Positions 19,184 to 30,178 of a stretch of 64,000 nt of DNA are shown in pieces. How positions within the stretch are numbered: the stretch's first letter is position 1; each line of letters opens with the position of its first letter. The stretch is taken from contig NZ_JANUGY010000006.1 in assembly GCF_024756235.1 (NCBI RefSeq), forward strand, positions 248,001-312,000, given 5' to 3'. The position numbers and the translations under genes are program-made. The notes beneath the pieces are model-generated. The model was not told where the DNA came from. It searched no databases and saw only the letters and a program-made list of their open reading frames with translations. Source of the DNA: Massilia kyonggiensis (GTDB taxonomy: Bacteria > Pseudomonadota > Gammaproteobacteria > Burkholderiales > Burkholderiaceae_D).

Positions 19184-20719
19184 TTAGAACGACTTCTTGA
19201 AATCGGCCACGGCGGCGGCCAGCGCTGCTTCGCTGTCCTTGTCCAGTGCCTTGGTCTCTTCGATCTTAGCCAGCAGCGCGCCGTGGCTCGACTTCAGGAA
19301 GCCGTGCAGGCCCGCTTCGAAGTCCAGCACGCGCTTGACGTCGATGCTGTCGAAGTAGCCCTTGTTGACGGCGAACAGCGAAGCGGCCATCAGCGAGATC
19401 GGCAGCGGCGAGTACTGCTTCTGCTTCAGCAGTTCGGTCACGCGTGCACCGCGGTCCAGCTGCTTGCGGGTCGACTCGTCCAGGTCCGATGCAAACTGCG
19501 CGAACGCAGCCAGTTCACGGTACTGCGCCAGGTCGGTACGGATACCGCCGGACAGGCCCTTGATGACCTTGGTCTGGGCTGCACCACCGACGCGCGACAC
19601 CGAGATACCTGCGTTGATCGCCGGACGGATACCGGCGTTGAACAGCGAGGTTTCCAGGAAGATCTGACCGTCGGTAATCGAGATCACGTTGGTCGGCACG
19701 AATGCCGAGACGTCGCCCGCTTGCGTTTCGATGATCGGCAGTGCGGTCAGCGAACCGGTCTTGCCCTTGACGGCGCCGCCGGTGAAGGCTTCGACGTAGT
19801 CGGCGTTGACGCGTGCGGCACGCTCCAGCAGACGGCTGTGCAGGTAGAACACGTCGCCCGGGTAAGCTTCGCGGCCCGGCGGACGGCGCAGCAGCAGCGA
19901 GATCTGGCGGTAAGCGACTGCCTGCTTCGACAGGTCGTCGTACACGATCAGCGCGTCTTCGCCGCGGTCGCGGAAGTATTCGCCCATCGCGCAGCCCGAG
20001 TAGGCCGAGATGTATTGCATTGCTGCCGATTCCGACGCCGAGGCGGCGACGACGATCGTGTATTCCATCGCGCCGTGCTCTTCCAGCGAGCGGACGATGT
20101 TCTTGATGGTCGACGCCTTCTGGCCGATAGCGACGTACACGCAGGTGACGCCCTGGCCCTTCTGGTTGATGATCGCGTCGACTGCGACAGCCGATTTACC
20201 GGTCTGGCGGTCGCCGATGATCAGCTCACGCTGGCCACGGCCGATCGGCACCATCGCGTCGATCGACTTGATACCGGTCTGCAGCGGCTGCGACACGGAT
20301 TCGCGGGCGATCACGCCCGGAGCGATCTTTTCGATCGGCGAGGTCAGCTTGGCATCGACCGGACCCTTGCCGTCGATCGGCTGGCCCAGCGCGTTGACGA
20401 CGCGGCCGCGCAGTTCCGGACCGACCGGCACTTCCAGGATGCGGCCCGTGGTCTTGACGGTGTCGCCTTCCGAGATGTTCTCGTAGGCACCCAGAATCAC
20501 GGCGCCGACGGAGTCGCGCTCGAGGTTCATGGCGAGGCCGAAGGTGTTGCCCGGGAATTCCAGCATCTCGCCCTGCATCACGTCCGACAGACCATGGATG
20601 CGGCAGATACCGTCGGCGACGGAGATCACCGTGCCTTGGTTACGAACATCAGCCTGACCTTCGAGGCCCTGGATGCGGCTCTTGATCAGTTCGCTGATTT
20701 CAGACGAATTAAGTTGCAT
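19184..20719 (-). CDS. atpA: F1Fo ATP synthase subunit alpha
   Basis: 511 residues. It carries the non-catalytic nucleotide sites; the P-loop is GDRQTGKSA (~residues 170-178). Other landmarks are the N-terminal [34 protein letters not shown], the [26 protein letters not shown] segment and the [34 protein letters not shown] signature. Complete, in operon order H-A-G. Confidence 0.98.
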   Translation of the reverse strand: MQLNSSEISELIKSRIQGLEGQADVRNQGTVISVADGICRIHGLSDVMQGEMLEFPGNTFGLAMNLERDSVGAVILGAYENISEGDTVKTTGRILEVPVGPELRGRVVNALGQPIDGKGPVDAKLTSPIEKIAPGVIARESVSQPLQTGIKSIDAMVPIGRGQRELIIGDRQTGKSAVAVDAIINQKGQGVTCVYVAIGQKASTIKNIVRSLEEHGAMEYTIVVAASASESAAMQYISAYSGCAMGEYFRDRGEDALIVYDDLSKQAVAYRQISLLLRRPPGREAYPGDVFYLHSRLLERAARVNADYVEAFTGGAVKGKTGSLTALPIIETQAGDVSAFVPTNVISITDGQIFLETSLFNAGIRPAINAGISVSRVGGAAQTKVIKGLSGGIRTDLAQYRELAAFAQFASDLDESTRKQLDRGARVTELLKQKQYSPLPISLMAASLFAVNKGYFDSIDVKRVLDFEAGLHGFLKSSHGALLAKIEETKALDKDSEAALAAAVADFKKSF

Positions 20720-20785
20720 GAGTGCTAACTCCTAATAGTTTCTTGATGCGTAGGGCAAGTCCTGGACGCGGCGAGCGTGCGATTC

Positions 20786-21319
20786 TCAGGCAACCAGCGC
20801 GTTGTGCATCTGCTGCAGCTTCGCGCGGACCGAGGTATCGAGCACTTCATCGCCGACGACCACGCGCACGCCACCGATCAGCGACGGATCGACCACGACC
20901 GTGGGGTTCAGCTTGCGGCCAAATTTCTTTTCCAGCGTGGCGACCAGCTGGGTGAGCTGGTCGGCCGAAATGTCGAACGCGCTGTGGATCGTCGCGTCGG
21001 CGGCGCCTTCCTGTGCATTCTTGAGCACAGCAAACTGGGCACCGATTTCCGGCAGCAGGGCAACGCGGCCGTTCTCGGCCAGCATCGCAATAAAGTTCTT
21101 CGCTTCAGGGCTCAGCGGCGACTTGACCAGGGACGCAATCGTATCGGCCAGCTGTGCTTGCTTGACGTTCGGATTGGCAGCAAAAGCCTGCACATCCGGA
21201 TTGGCACCGATCTGCGCCAGTTCCGCGACGGTGGCCGACCAGGCGGCCAGGTCGCCCTGCTGGGCGACGCGGAACAGTGCTTCGGCGTAAGGGCGGGCGA
21301 CGGTTGCGAGTTCAGCCAT
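20786..21319 (-). CDS. atpH: F1Fo ATP synthase subunit delta
   Basis: 177 residues ([19 protein letters not shown]). The N-terminal helical bundle binds the crown of alpha subunits, and the C-terminal part ([34 protein letters not shown]) contacts subunit b. Stop of atpF and start of atpH are separated by 2 bases. Normal length. Confidence 0.97.
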   Translation of the reverse strand: MAELATVARPYAEALFRVAQQGDLAAWSATVAELAQIGANPDVQAFAANPNVKQAQLADTIASLVKSPLSPEAKNFIAMLAENGRVALLPEIGAQFAVLKNAQEGAADATIHSAFDISADQLTQLVATLEKKFGRKLNPTVVVDPSLIGGVRVVVGDEVLDTSVRAKLQQMHNALVA

Positions 21320-21321
21320 GA

Positions 21322-21792
21322 TCAGAGCTCGGTCGACAGGCGGTTCAGCAGGTCGGCGTGGGCCGCTGCGTTGACTTCGCGCTTCAGGATCTGCTCGGCA
21401 CCGGCAACGGCCAGGGCAGCCACCTGGGCACGCAGTTCTTCGCGCGCGCGGGTAACCTGCTGTTCGGCGTCGGCCTTCGCACCTTCGAGAATGCGTGCGG
21501 CTTCGGCGCTTGCCTGCTGCTTGGCTTCTTCGATGATCGCTGCGGCACGCTTTTCGGCGTCGGCGATACGCTTGGTGCTTTCGTCACGGGTCGCGGCCAG
21601 TTCGGCGGCGATGCGCTTTTCTGCGGCGGCCATTTCGGCCTTGCCACGGTCGGCGGCGGCCAGACCATTCGCGATCCTCTCGGCGCGCTCGTCGAGCGCT
21701 TTCATCAGCGGCGGCCACACGAATTTCATGGTGACGAACGCCAGGATGAAGAAGACCACGAACTGGGCAAACAAAGTTGCGTTCAAGTTCAC
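21322..21792 (-). CDS. atpF: F1Fo ATP synthase subunit b
   Basis: 156 residues. One N-terminal membrane helix ([19 protein letters not shown], ending [10 protein letters not shown]) is followed by a long charged coiled coil of Ala/Glu/Lys/Arg that forms the peripheral stalk. Typical of the homodimeric b of proteobacteria. The gap to atpE is 79 bases. Confidence 0.97.
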   Translation of the reverse strand: MNLNATLFAQFVVFFILAFVTMKFVWPPLMKALDERAERIANGLAAADRGKAEMAAAEKRIAAELAATRDESTKRIADAEKRAAAIIEEAKQQASAEAARILEGAKADAEQQVTRAREELRAQVAALAVAGAEQILKREVNAAAHADLLNRLSTEL

Positions 21793-21871
21793 GGTAGGTT
21801 CCTTCTCACAAAAACGGATGCCGAACCGTGCTGTCGGTTCGGCGCTTCAGATCACTTATCGTGGGAAGCTC

Positions 21872-23029
<1,158 letters not shown>

Positions 23030-23033
<4 letters not shown>

Positions 23034-23374
23034 TGTTTATGCCCAAATAATAAAATGATGTAACTTTTCAGCGCCACGATGAACCCGCCCAAGAGGGCCA
23101 GCCAGTTCAGGCCGTGGTACAGCCGCGCCGTTGCGAGCAATAGCGCGAGCGTTAAAGCAATCTTTACAAATTCCCAGATGAAAAATGTGGCAGGGTTTGC
23201 ACCGCCCATTTTTTGTGAACTGGCGAACAGGCGAAACGCCATGATGCCATTGGGCACGACACAACACATCCCGCCAAGTACCGCCGAAAACATCGCGGCC
23301 CACCCCCCAAGCAGTCCGGCGATCACGCCGGCCACAAGTGTTGCCAGGATTTGCAGGGAGACCAAGCGCAGCAT
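23030..23374 (-). CDS. atpI: ATP synthase subunit I
   Basis: 114 residues from the ATG at 23374 ([16 protein letters not shown]). It has four hydrophobic segments, including the [21 protein letters not shown] region and the C-terminal [23 protein letters not shown]. AtpI is an assembly factor for the c ring and not part of the final enzyme. A longer reading to a TTG at 23473 (or ATG at 23467) is open, but those bases coincide with the -35 and spacer of a strong promoter and would not be in the message. It is the first gene of the operon and overlaps atpB by four bases. Confidence 0.88.
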
Positions 23375-23443
23375 TTTTCTGTTCTTTTCGCGCCAGCCGT
23401 GGTGGAACCGTGTAACGGTATGGTAATTACATGAATCAGCGGG

Positions 23444-23473
23444 ATTATAAGGTGTTATCGGAGCCATAGTCAA
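23444..23473 (-). promoter_or_regulatory. near-consensus sigma-70 promoter of the atp operon
   Basis: On the minus strand TTGACT (23468-23473) is followed by an 18-base spacer and a perfect TATAAT (23444-23449). Transcription would start near 23437, about 60 bases before the atpI ATG at 23374. Confidence 0.85.
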
Positions 23474-23789
23474 ACTCTTCCGTCCTTGCGCTCGCTTATA
23501 TCGGGTGTAAAAACGACAAAATAAATTACTTGAAAACTGTTAAATTTCCTACGAAATGTTGTGTATTTGCGGCTGCTGAGCGAGGTAAACCAATGGTTTC
23601 GGCCATGCATATACCGGTTGGCACAGCTTGGTAGCGCGACCAGGGGCACGCTCACCGGTCTGCCCGTTTTGCACCGCGGCAGTGAGGAGGCTGTGCGGTG
23701 GGAGTGCGCAGGCGCGTCGCCATGGTGCACGCACCGTGGATAAAAAAATGCCGGGCGCGTGGCCCGGCATCGGTGAGGCGTGCGTGACG
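23474..23789. other. intergenic region between atp promoter and parB
   Basis: 316 bases with no convincing gene. The left half is relatively AT-rich and lies immediately upstream of the atp promoter. The right end holds the parB terminator (23748-23770). Short open frames here lack a ribosome site or family similarity. Confidence 0.6.
23748..23770 (-). terminator. parB (parAB operon) terminator
   Basis: A 9-bp stem ATGCCGGGC / GCCCGGCAT with a 5-base loop. On the minus strand it is followed by a run of seven T. It lies about 20 bases past the parB stop. Confidence 0.9.
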
Positions 23790-24674
23790 TCAGGCGCGCA
23801 GGCGCGCGAGCACGGTGTCGAGGACGTCGAGGTCGGCGAAGTCGATGATCATCTGTCCCCTGCCCTTTGGCCCCATCTTGAACGCGACGGGCGTCGCCAG
23901 CCGGTCGGACAGTTCTTCCTCAAGGCGCACGATGTCGCCCGACTTTTCCTTCTGACGGGCCGCGGCCGGCGGCGCGTTCTGCTCCTCCAGCGCGCGCGCG
24001 ACCATCTTTTCCGTCTCGCGCACGGACAGGCGCTTGGCGATCACCTGGTTCGCCAGCGCGATCTGGCTGGCGGCGTCGACGGCCAGCAGCGCACGTGCAT
24101 GGCCCATGTCGATGTCGCCCGCCATCAGCATCGTCTGCACGGGCTGGGCGAGGTTCACGAGGCGCAGCAGGTTCGACACGGCGCTGCGCGAGCGGCCGAC
24201 GGCTTGCGCCGCCTGCTCGTGGGTAAAGCTGAACTCCGAGATCAGGCGCGCGATGCCCTGCGCCTCTTCCAGCGGGTTCAGGTCTTCGCGCTGGATGTTC
24301 TCGATCAGCGCCATCGCGGCGGCATTCTGGTCATCCACTTCGCGCACGAGCACGGGGATCTCGTCCAGGCCCGCCAGCTGCGCCGCGCGGAAGCGGCGTT
24401 CGCCGGCGATGATCTCGTAGCGCGCGCCGGACGAAGACACGTCGATCGGGCGCACGAGCACCGGCTGCATGATGCCCTGGGATTTGATCGACGCGGCCAG
24501 TTCGGCCAGCGAGCCGTCGTCCATGCGCGTGCGCGGCTGGTATTTGCCGGCCTGGATCTGGCCGACCGGCAGCAGGGACGGCGCACCGGATGGTGCGGCC
24601 GGCGTCTCGGGAGCGTCTCCACCCAGCAGCGCGTCGAGACCGCGGCCGAGTCCTTTGAGTTTTTTGGTTGCCAT
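23790..24674 (-). CDS. parB: chromosome partitioning protein ParB
   Basis: 294 residues. ParB binds parS, spreads as a CTP-dependent clamp and works with ParA to segregate the origin region. Domains in order: N-terminal ParA-contact KKLKGLGRGLDALLGGD, then QIQAGKYQPR, the CTP-binding motif GERRFRAAQLAGLDEIPVLVRE, the helix-turn-helix around SFTHEQAAQAVGRSRSAVSNLLRLVNLAQPVQ, and a short C-terminal dimer domain ending FADLDVLDTVLARLRA. It lies 18 bases after parA. Three parS sites are in this window. Confidence 0.97.
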   Translation of the reverse strand: MATKKLKGLGRGLDALLGGDAPETPAAPSGAPSLLPVGQIQAGKYQPRTRMDDGSLAELAASIKSQGIMQPVLVRPIDVSSSGARYEIIAGERRFRAAQLAGLDEIPVLVREVDDQNAAAMALIENIQREDLNPLEEAQGIARLISEFSFTHEQAAQAVGRSRSAVSNLLRLVNLAQPVQTMLMAGDIDMGHARALLAVDAASQIALANQVIAKRLSVRETEKMVARALEEQNAPPAAARQKEKSGDIVRLEEELSDRLATPVAFKMGPKGRGQMIIDFADLDVLDTVLARLRA

Positions 24675-24692
24675 GACTTATGGTGGTTCCGG

Positions 24693-25463
24693 TTACATTG
24701 TCTTGATACGCTCGACCATCTCGGCGCCGAAAGCGATATAGGCCTGTGCGCCCTTCGAGGACGGATCGAACGTGACGCCCGGGATGCCGTACGACGGCGC
24801 TTCCGCCAGACGCACGTTGCGCGGGATGATCGTCTTGAACACCTTGTCGCCGAAATGCTGCTCGAGCTGCGCCGACACCTGCTGCGACAGTGTCATGCGC
24901 GGATCGAACATTACGCGCAGCAGGCCGATGATGCGCAGATCATGGTTCAGGTTCGCATGCACCTTCTTGATCGTGTTCACGAGATCCGACAGGCCTTCGA
25001 GCGCGTAGTACTCGCACTGCATCGGGATGATGACGCCGTGCGCGGACACGAGGCCGTTCAGGGTCAGCATCGACAGCGCGGGCGGGCAGTCGATCAAGAT
25101 GAAATCGTAGTCGGCATCGACCTTGGCCAACGCTTCCTTCAGGCGGCGCTCGCGGTTTTGCAGCTCGACCATCTCCACTTCGGCGCCGGCGAGTTCGCGG
25201 TTGGCGGGCAGCACGTCGAAGCGCCCCGCTTCGCTGCGCAGGCGCGCCGTGGCCACGTCGGCCTCGCCCAGCAGCACCTCATAGATCGACGAGGTCAGCC
25301 CCGCCTTGTTGATGCCCGCGCCCATGGTGGCATTGCCCTGCGGGTCGAGGTCGACCAGCAGCACGCGCTGGTCCAGCTTGGCGAGACCGGCCGACAGGTT
25401 CACGCTGGTCGTGGTCTTGCCGACGCCGCCCTTCTGGTTTGCTACGCAAAAAATTTTCGCCAT
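24693..25463 (-). CDS. parA: chromosome partitioning ATPase ParA
   Basis: 256 residues. A deviant Walker A ATPase (KGGVGKTT at residues ~10-17, with the signature first Lys), Walker A' DLDPQGNATMG and Walker B FILIDCPPALSML. The class without N-terminal DNA-binding domain (Soj type), which relies on other regulation. Other features: YALEGLSDLVNTI, FDPRMTLSQQV. First gene of parAB; upstream there are AT-rich operator-like repeats. Confidence 0.97.
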   Translation of the reverse strand: MAKIFCVANQKGGVGKTTTSVNLSAGLAKLDQRVLLVDLDPQGNATMGAGINKAGLTSSIYEVLLGEADVATARLRSEAGRFDVLPANRELAGAEVEMVELQNRERRLKEALAKVDADYDFILIDCPPALSMLTLNGLVSAHGVIIPMQCEYYALEGLSDLVNTIKKVHANLNHDLRIIGLLRVMFDPRMTLSQQVSAQLEQHFGDKVFKTIIPRNVRLAEAPSYGIPGVTFDPSSKGAQAYIAFGAEMVERIKTM

Positions 25464-25504
25464 GTATGCCTTTAACTGTCATACGGTTAATACCATTAAA
25501 ACGA

Positions 25505-25556
25505 TTTATACGGTTTATATGGTAATAACGGTATAAACTGTTTATACAGTTTATAT
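25505..25556 (-). promoter_or_regulatory. operator-like repeats upstream of parA
   Basis: A direct repeat TTTATACGGTTTATAT (25505-25520) and TTTATACAGTTTATAT (25541-25556) differs at one base with a 36-base period. The second copy is part of a perfect inverted repeat with 10-bp arms TATAAACTGT / ACAGTTTATA (25532-25555). The stretch is strikingly AT-rich compared with the flanking genes. It sits 40-95 bases upstream of parA, where a promoter and its regulator site are expected. Confidence 0.65.
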
Positions 25557-25575
25557 GTTTGTGCGCCGACGGGAT

Positions 25576-25591
25576 TGTTTCACGTGGAACG
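25576..25591. promoter_or_regulatory. parS-like site overlapping the rsmG stop
   Basis: TGTTTCACGTGGAACG: it keeps the central CACGTG core and eight bases left of it, with two changes in the right arm relative to the palindromic consensus. It spans the rsmG stop codon (25580-25582). Confidence 0.8.
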
Positions 25592-26227
25592 TTCGATGAA
25601 TACCAGGTGACGCTCGGCGCCTAGTCTCGGTACGTCCAGCGGTTCCACCTTGTCGACCTTCCACTCTTCCGGCAGCCGTTCCTGCTCGTCTTTCGGTGCC
25701 ACCCCTTTCAGGGCGATGTAGCGCCCGCCGTCTGCCAGCAGGTGCGAAGACCAGTTGACGAAATCCGACAGGTCGGCAAAAGCCCGTGAGGTGATGACGT
25801 CGAATTTGTCGCTCACCTGCAGTTGCTCAACCCGTGCCGTGTACACCGTGACATTGGCCAGGCCCAGTTCCGCCTTCACCTGCGTAAGAAACGCCGTTTT
25901 TTTGTGGACCGTGTCGATCATCGACACTTTCATGTCTGGCCGCACGATTGCCAGGACGATGCCGGGCAGACCGCCGCCAGAACCGACGTCCAGCACGTTC
26001 TGCGCGGCCGCGAAGGCCGGCACGGCGGCCAGCGAATCCAGCAGATGGTGCGTGACCATCTGCATCGGGTCGCGCAACGACGTCAGGTTATAGACGGCAT
26101 TCCACTTGAACATCAACGCCAAGTAATTCATCAGCTTGTCCTGCTGGGTCGGACTGACGTCGAGACGCATCGCGTCGATGCCCTCGCCCAGCACGGCGGA
26201 CAAGGCCGCTCGGTCGAAATTCTTCAT
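25580..26227 (-). CDS. rsmG: 16S rRNA (guanine(527)-N(7))-methyltransferase RsmG
   Basis: 215 residues. It methylates G527 of 16S rRNA using S-adenosylmethionine. SAM-binding motif I is [17 protein letters not shown] (~residues 70-86), followed by [12 protein letters not shown] and [14 protein letters not shown]. The N-terminal part ([36 protein letters not shown]) is family-specific. The start overlaps the mnmG stop by 4 bases, the usual mnmG-rsmG coupling. A parS-like site lies over its stop codon. Confidence 0.97.
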   Translation of the reverse strand: MKNFDRAALSAVLGEGIDAMRLDVSPTQQDKLMNYLALMFKWNAVYNLTSLRDPMQMVTHHLLDSLAAVPAFAAAQNVLDVGSGGGLPGIVLAIVRPDMKVSMIDTVHKKTAFLTQVKAELGLANVTVYTARVEQLQVSDKFDVITSRAFADLSDFVNWSSHLLADGGRYIALKGVAPKDEQERLPEEWKVDKVEPLDVPRLGAERHLVFIERST

Positions 26228-28158
26228 GCGGCCGATTCCTCATTTGGGACACTGGTGAAGCCTTTCGCACCGCGTTTTTTCAGATGCACGAGCAGCAGAG
26301 AAATTGCCGCGGGCGTCACACCAGAAATGCGCGAGGCTTGGCCCAGCGTTTCCGGCCGCTGCTTATCGAGTTTCTGGCGCACTTCGATCGACAACGCCGC
26401 GATCTCGAGATAGTTCAGGTTCTCGGGCAATTTCAGGTTTTCGTAGTGATCGTGACGTTCGACCTCGCGTGCCTGGCGGTCGATATAGCCCGAATACTTC
26501 AGCTGGATCTCGACCTGTTCCTTCACGGCCGGATCTGCCACGCCCGGGCCGCCCAGCGCCTGGCCGTCGACACCCTGCAGGGTGACCAGCTTGTCGTACT
26601 CCACACCCGGACGGCGCAGCAGGTCCGCCAGGTTGTACTCGCGCTCGATCGCCTGGCCGATCACGCGTTCGGATTCGGCCGCGGCGAGGATGCGCGGGTT
26701 CACCCACGTAGCGCGCAGGCGTTCCAGCTCGCGCGCGACCGCTTCGCGCTTGAGCTCGAACGCTTCCCACTGCGCGTCGCCGACGACGCCAAGCTTGCGG
26801 CCGATCTCTGTCAGGCGCATGTCCGCATTGTCTTCACGCAGCGACAGGCGGTACTCCGCGCGGCTCGTGAACATGCGGTACGGTTCAGCGACGCCCTGCG
26901 TCGTGAGGTCGTCGACGAGCACGCCGAGGTACGCCTCCGAGCGGGACGGCGTCCACGCGTCGCGGCCCTGCGTCTGCAGCGCCGCGTTGATACCGGCCAG
27001 CATGCCTTGCGCCGCGGCTTCTTCGTAGCCGGTGGTGCCGTTGATCTGGCCGGCGAAGAACAGGCCCTGGATCGCCTTGGTCTCCAGCGATGCCTTCAGG
27101 CCGCGCGGGTCGAAATAATCGTATTCGATCGCATAGCCGGGACGCAGGATGAATGCGTTTTCCAGGCCGCGCATCGAGCGCACCATGGCCAGCTGCACGT
27201 CGAACGGCAGACTCGTCGAGATACCGTTCGGATAGAACTCGTTCGTGGTGAGACCTTCCGGCTCCAGGAAGATCTGGTGCGATTCCTTCGAGGCGAAACG
27301 GTGGATCTTGTCTTCGATCGACGGGCAGTAACGCGGACCGACGCCTTCGATCACGCCCGTGTACATCGGGCTGCGGTCGAGGCCGTTGCGGATGATGTCG
27401 TGCGTCTGCGCATTCGTGTGCGTGACCCAGCACGGCAACTGCTTCGGGTGCATCGCGGCATTGCCCATGTACGAAAACACGGGGACCGGATCGAGGTCGC
27501 CCGGCTGTTCCGTCATGACGGAGAAGTCGATACTGCGGCCATCGATGCGCGGCGGCGTGCCCGTTTTCAGGCGGCCCTGCGGCAGCTTGAGTTCTTTCAG
27601 GCGCGACGACAGCGAGACCGCCGGCGGGTCGCCGGCACGGCCGGCCGAGTAATTTTGCAGGCCGACGTGGATCTTACCGTCGAGGAAAGTACCGGCCGTC
27701 AGCACGACGGCGCGCGTGCGGAAGCGCAGGCCGATCTGCGTGACGGCACCGACGACACGGTCGCCTTCGACCATCAAGTCGTCGACGGCCTGCTGGAACA
27801 GCCACAGGTTCGGCTGGTTTTCCAGGCGCGAACGGATCGCCTGCTTGTACAGCATGCGGTCGGCCTGGGCACGCGTAGCGCGCACCGCCGGGCCCTTCGA
27901 AGAGTTCAGGATGCGGAACTGGATACCGGCTTCGTCGGTGGCGATGGCCATCGCGCCGCCCATGGCGTCCACTTCCTTCACGAGGTGGCCCTTGCCGATG
28001 CCGCCGATGGACGGGTTGCAGGACATTGCGCCCAGTGTTTCGATGTTATGAGTGAGCAACAGGGTCTTCTGGCCCATGCGCGCAGACGCGAGCGCCGCTT
28101 CGGTGCCGGCATGGCCGCCGCCAACGACGATCACGTCGAATTCAGTCGGAAATAGCAT
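26224..28158 (-). CDS. mnmG: tRNA uridine-5-carboxymethylaminomethyl(34) synthesis enzyme MnmG
   Basis: 644 residues. With MnmE it installs the 5-carboxymethylaminomethyl group at the wobble uridine of several tRNAs. FAD-binding motif [23 protein letters not shown] is at residues ~6-28. Other conserved stretches are [22 protein letters not shown], the Cys-containing [11 protein letters not shown], and the C-terminal [20 protein letters not shown] and [19 protein letters not shown]. First of mnmG-rsmG-parA-parB; a parS site lies 87 bases upstream. Confidence 0.98.
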   Translation of the reverse strand: MLFPTEFDVIVVGGGHAGTEAALASARMGQKTLLLTHNIETLGAMSCNPSIGGIGKGHLVKEVDAMGGAMAIATDEAGIQFRILNSSKGPAVRATRAQADRMLYKQAIRSRLENQPNLWLFQQAVDDLMVEGDRVVGAVTQIGLRFRTRAVVLTAGTFLDGKIHVGLQNYSAGRAGDPPAVSLSSRLKELKLPQGRLKTGTPPRIDGRSIDFSVMTEQPGDLDPVPVFSYMGNAAMHPKQLPCWVTHTNAQTHDIIRNGLDRSPMYTGVIEGVGPRYCPSIEDKIHRFASKESHQIFLEPEGLTTNEFYPNGISTSLPFDVQLAMVRSMRGLENAFILRPGYAIEYDYFDPRGLKASLETKAIQGLFFAGQINGTTGYEEAAAQGMLAGINAALQTQGRDAWTPSRSEAYLGVLVDDLTTQGVAEPYRMFTSRAEYRLSLREDNADMRLTEIGRKLGVVGDAQWEAFELKREAVARELERLRATWVNPRILAAAESERVIGQAIEREYNLADLLRRPGVEYDKLVTLQGVDGQALGGPGVADPAVKEQVEIQLKYSGYIDRQAREVERHDHYENLKLPENLNYLEIAALSIEVRQKLDKQRPETLGQASRISGVTPAAISLLLVHLKKRGAKGFTSVPNEESAA

Positions 28159-28244
28159 GATGGAGTGTGTTGCGAGGAGGATTAAGAAGGGATTATAGAT
28201 TCTTTTTTCCGTGCGGCTTCGGCTCGGCCCCGAAAACGACGATT

Positions 28245-28260
28245 TGTTTCACGTGAAACA
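28245..28260. promoter_or_regulatory. parS site (perfect)
   Basis: TGTTTCACGTGAAACA is an exact 16-bp palindromic parS. It lies between the divergent mnmG and DUF1176 genes, 44 bases before the latter's start. Confidence 0.95.
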
Positions 28261-28304
28261 GTGTCGTGTTAGGCTTTTCGCCACACTGACTCTACCTTGC
28301 CGCC

Positions 28305-29330
28305 ATGCCGAAACGCCGCCATTTGATTTGCATCCTGTTCGCCGCCGGTGCCGCCGCCACCGCATCGACCACGTTCAGCCACAAGGATTGGGAGCTCGCC
28401 TGCGACAACACGAGAACGTGCCGCGCCGCCGGGTATCACGAAGAGGATGATGGTCCGAACGCCACCATCCTGCTGACGCGTGCTGCCGGACCGAACCAGC
28501 CCGTGAAAGTCGAACTGCAGCTGGCGGACGACGAACGCCACCCAGCGCCCGACCAGTTGGCGATGTCGATCGACGGCCGCGCGCTCGGCATCGTCCGCAC
28601 GGACGCGAAGACATCCACCCTCACGCTGACCGATGCGCAAGTGCGCGCCCTGCTGCCAGCCCTGCTGAAGGACGGCCGCGTCGCGTGGACGGGCAAAGGC
28701 ACGACGTGGACCGTGTCAACGGCCGGCGCCAACGCCGTGCTGCTCAAGATGGACGAGTTCCAGGGCCGGCTTAATACACCCGGTGCGCTGGTGCGCAAAG
28801 GCAGCAAACCTGAATCAGATGTCCTGCCCCCATTGCCCGCGCCCGAGATCCAGGCGGGACTGGTCAGCCAGGACAAGAACCCCATCAAACTGACCGCCAC
28901 GCAGATCCGCGAGCTCAAGGCCGCGTTGCGCAAGACCGTAAAGGAAGGTGACTGCGAGTTGCTGGACTCGAAGTCCGCAACGGCAGGCGAGCTCGAGGTG
29001 CGGCCCTTTACGAGGGACAAGCTGCTCGTGTCGCACACCTGCTGGATCGCCGCCTACAACACAGGCGACGGCTACTGGGTTGTCAATGCGAAGTCGCCCT
29101 ACTCCGCTATCCTCGTCACGACGTCCGCCACCGATTACGACGACGGCGTCATCACGTCATTCCAGAAAGGTCGCGGCATCGCCGACTGCGTCGCGACCGC
29201 GACCTGGACTTGGGATGGCCGCGCATTCGTCCACACGTCCGACACGACGACCGGCATGTGCCGCCAGATCACGCCCGGCGGCGCATGGGATTTACCGACG
29301 CTCGTTACGAACGTACGAAAGTCGCGTTGA
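28305..29330 (+). CDS. DUF1176 domain-containing secreted protein
   Basis: 341 residues. An N-terminal hydrophobic stretch after MPKRR (HLICILFAAGAAATAST) serves as a signal. The DUF1176 pattern is clear: FSHKDWELACDNTRTCRAAGY near the start, LLKMDEFQGRLNTPGALVRKG in the middle, and TATWTWDGRAFVHTSDTTTGMCRQITPGGAWDLPTLVT at the end. Six or more cysteines could form periplasmic disulfides. Function is unknown. The gene is flanked on both sides by parS sites, the second directly after its stop. Confidence 0.92.
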   Translation: MPKRRHLICILFAAGAAATASTTFSHKDWELACDNTRTCRAAGYHEEDDGPNATILLTRAAGPNQPVKVELQLADDERHPAPDQLAMSIDGRALGIVRTDAKTSTLTLTDAQVRALLPALLKDGRVAWTGKGTTWTVSTAGANAVLLKMDEFQGRLNTPGALVRKGSKPESDVLPPLPAPEIQAGLVSQDKNPIKLTATQIRELKAALRKTVKEGDCELLDSKSATAGELEVRPFTRDKLLVSHTCWIAAYNTGDGYWVVNAKSPYSAILVTTSATDYDDGVITSFQKGRGIADCVATATWTWDGRAFVHTSDTTTGMCRQITPGGAWDLPTLVTNVRKSR

Positions 29331-29331
29331 C

Positions 29332-29347
29332 TGTTCCACGTGAAACA
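29332..29347. promoter_or_regulatory. parS site between two convergent stops
   Basis: TGTTCCACGTGAAACA differs from the perfect palindrome at a single base. It fits almost exactly into the 18-base gap between the DUF1176 stop (29330) and the TSUP transporter stop (29349). Confidence 0.92.
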
Positions 29348-29348
29348 T

Positions 29349-30119
29349 TCACCAGCCCAGGCGCTTGAACGTGTCGAACGCTGTCTTTACGATCAGCAGC
29401 CCGACGACGACGAGGAACAGTTTACGGACGAAGCCGCTGCCGTGCTTCAGTGCCAGCTTTGTCCCGACCAGTGAGCCGGCGATCTGGCACACGGCCATCA
29501 GCAGGCCCAGTTGCCACAGCAGATGGCCGCTATAGCCGAACCAGATCAGCGCCGAGATATTGCAGGCGACGTTGACGATCTTCGCCGCCGCAGACGCACT
29601 GAGGAAGTCGAACCCGAAGAAACGGACGAACAGGAAGATCAGGAAGCTGCCGGTGCCGGGACCGAAGAAGCCGTCATAAAAGCCGATGGCGGCGCCGACA
29701 CCCATCGCCAGTAGCCGTTCCTTCATACCGCTGTGGGCCGGCGCATGTACGGCGCCCAGGTCTTTCTTCTTGTACGTGTACACGGCCACCGCGACGAGAA
29801 TCAGCGGCAGAAGACTCCTTACGAAATCGCCCGGCACGCGGGTCACCGTCCACGCACCGATGAACGACAGCGCGAATGCGGCGAGGGCCGCCGGCGCCGC
29901 TGTGCTCCAGGCGACCGTCACGCGGCGCGAGTATTTGACTGCAGCCACGGCCGTCCCGAACATCGCCGCCAGCTTGTTCGTGCCCAGCAGGGTTGCCGGC
30001 ACCTCTCGCGGAAACATGGCAAACATCGCCGGGATCTGGATCAATCCTCCCCCACCGACGACAGCATCCACGAGACCGGCAACGAAGGCCGCGACGGCCA
30101 GCAGGGCAAAATCGAACAT
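29349..30119 (-). CDS. TSUP family transporter (TauE/SafE)
   Basis: 256 residues with seven or eight membrane helices. The N terminus MFDFALLAVAAFVAGLVDAVVGGGGLIQIPAMF carries the repeated TauE/SafE motif, and the second copy is IGFYDGFFGPGTGSFLIFLFV. Members export sulfite, sulfoacetate or related organosulfur anions; the substrate here is unknown. The start is four bases from an 8-bp inverted repeat (30124-30145). Confidence 0.93.
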   Translation of the reverse strand: MFDFALLAVAAFVAGLVDAVVGGGGLIQIPAMFAMFPREVPATLLGTNKLAAMFGTAVAAVKYSRRVTVAWSTAAPAALAAFALSFIGAWTVTRVPGDFVRSLLPLILVAVAVYTYKKKDLGAVHAPAHSGMKERLLAMGVGAAIGFYDGFFGPGTGSFLIFLFVRFFGFDFLSASAAAKIVNVACNISALIWFGYSGHLLWQLGLLMAVCQIAGSLVGTKLALKHGSGFVRKLFLVVVGLLIVKTAFDTFKRLGW

Positions 30120-30123
30120 GATG

Positions 30124-30145
30124 AATAGCGCCTAAAAGCGCTATT
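30124..30145. repeat. inverted repeat upstream of the TSUP gene
   Basis: Perfect 8-bp arms AATAGCGC / GCGCTATT with a 6-base loop, immediately before the TSUP start and after the hydrolase stop. There is no T tract on the minus strand, so it could be an operator or a 5' leader hairpin rather than a terminator. Confidence 0.5.
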
Positions 30146-30178
30146 GTAGTCCGGCAGCCTTGTTGCGACGCAACAAAC

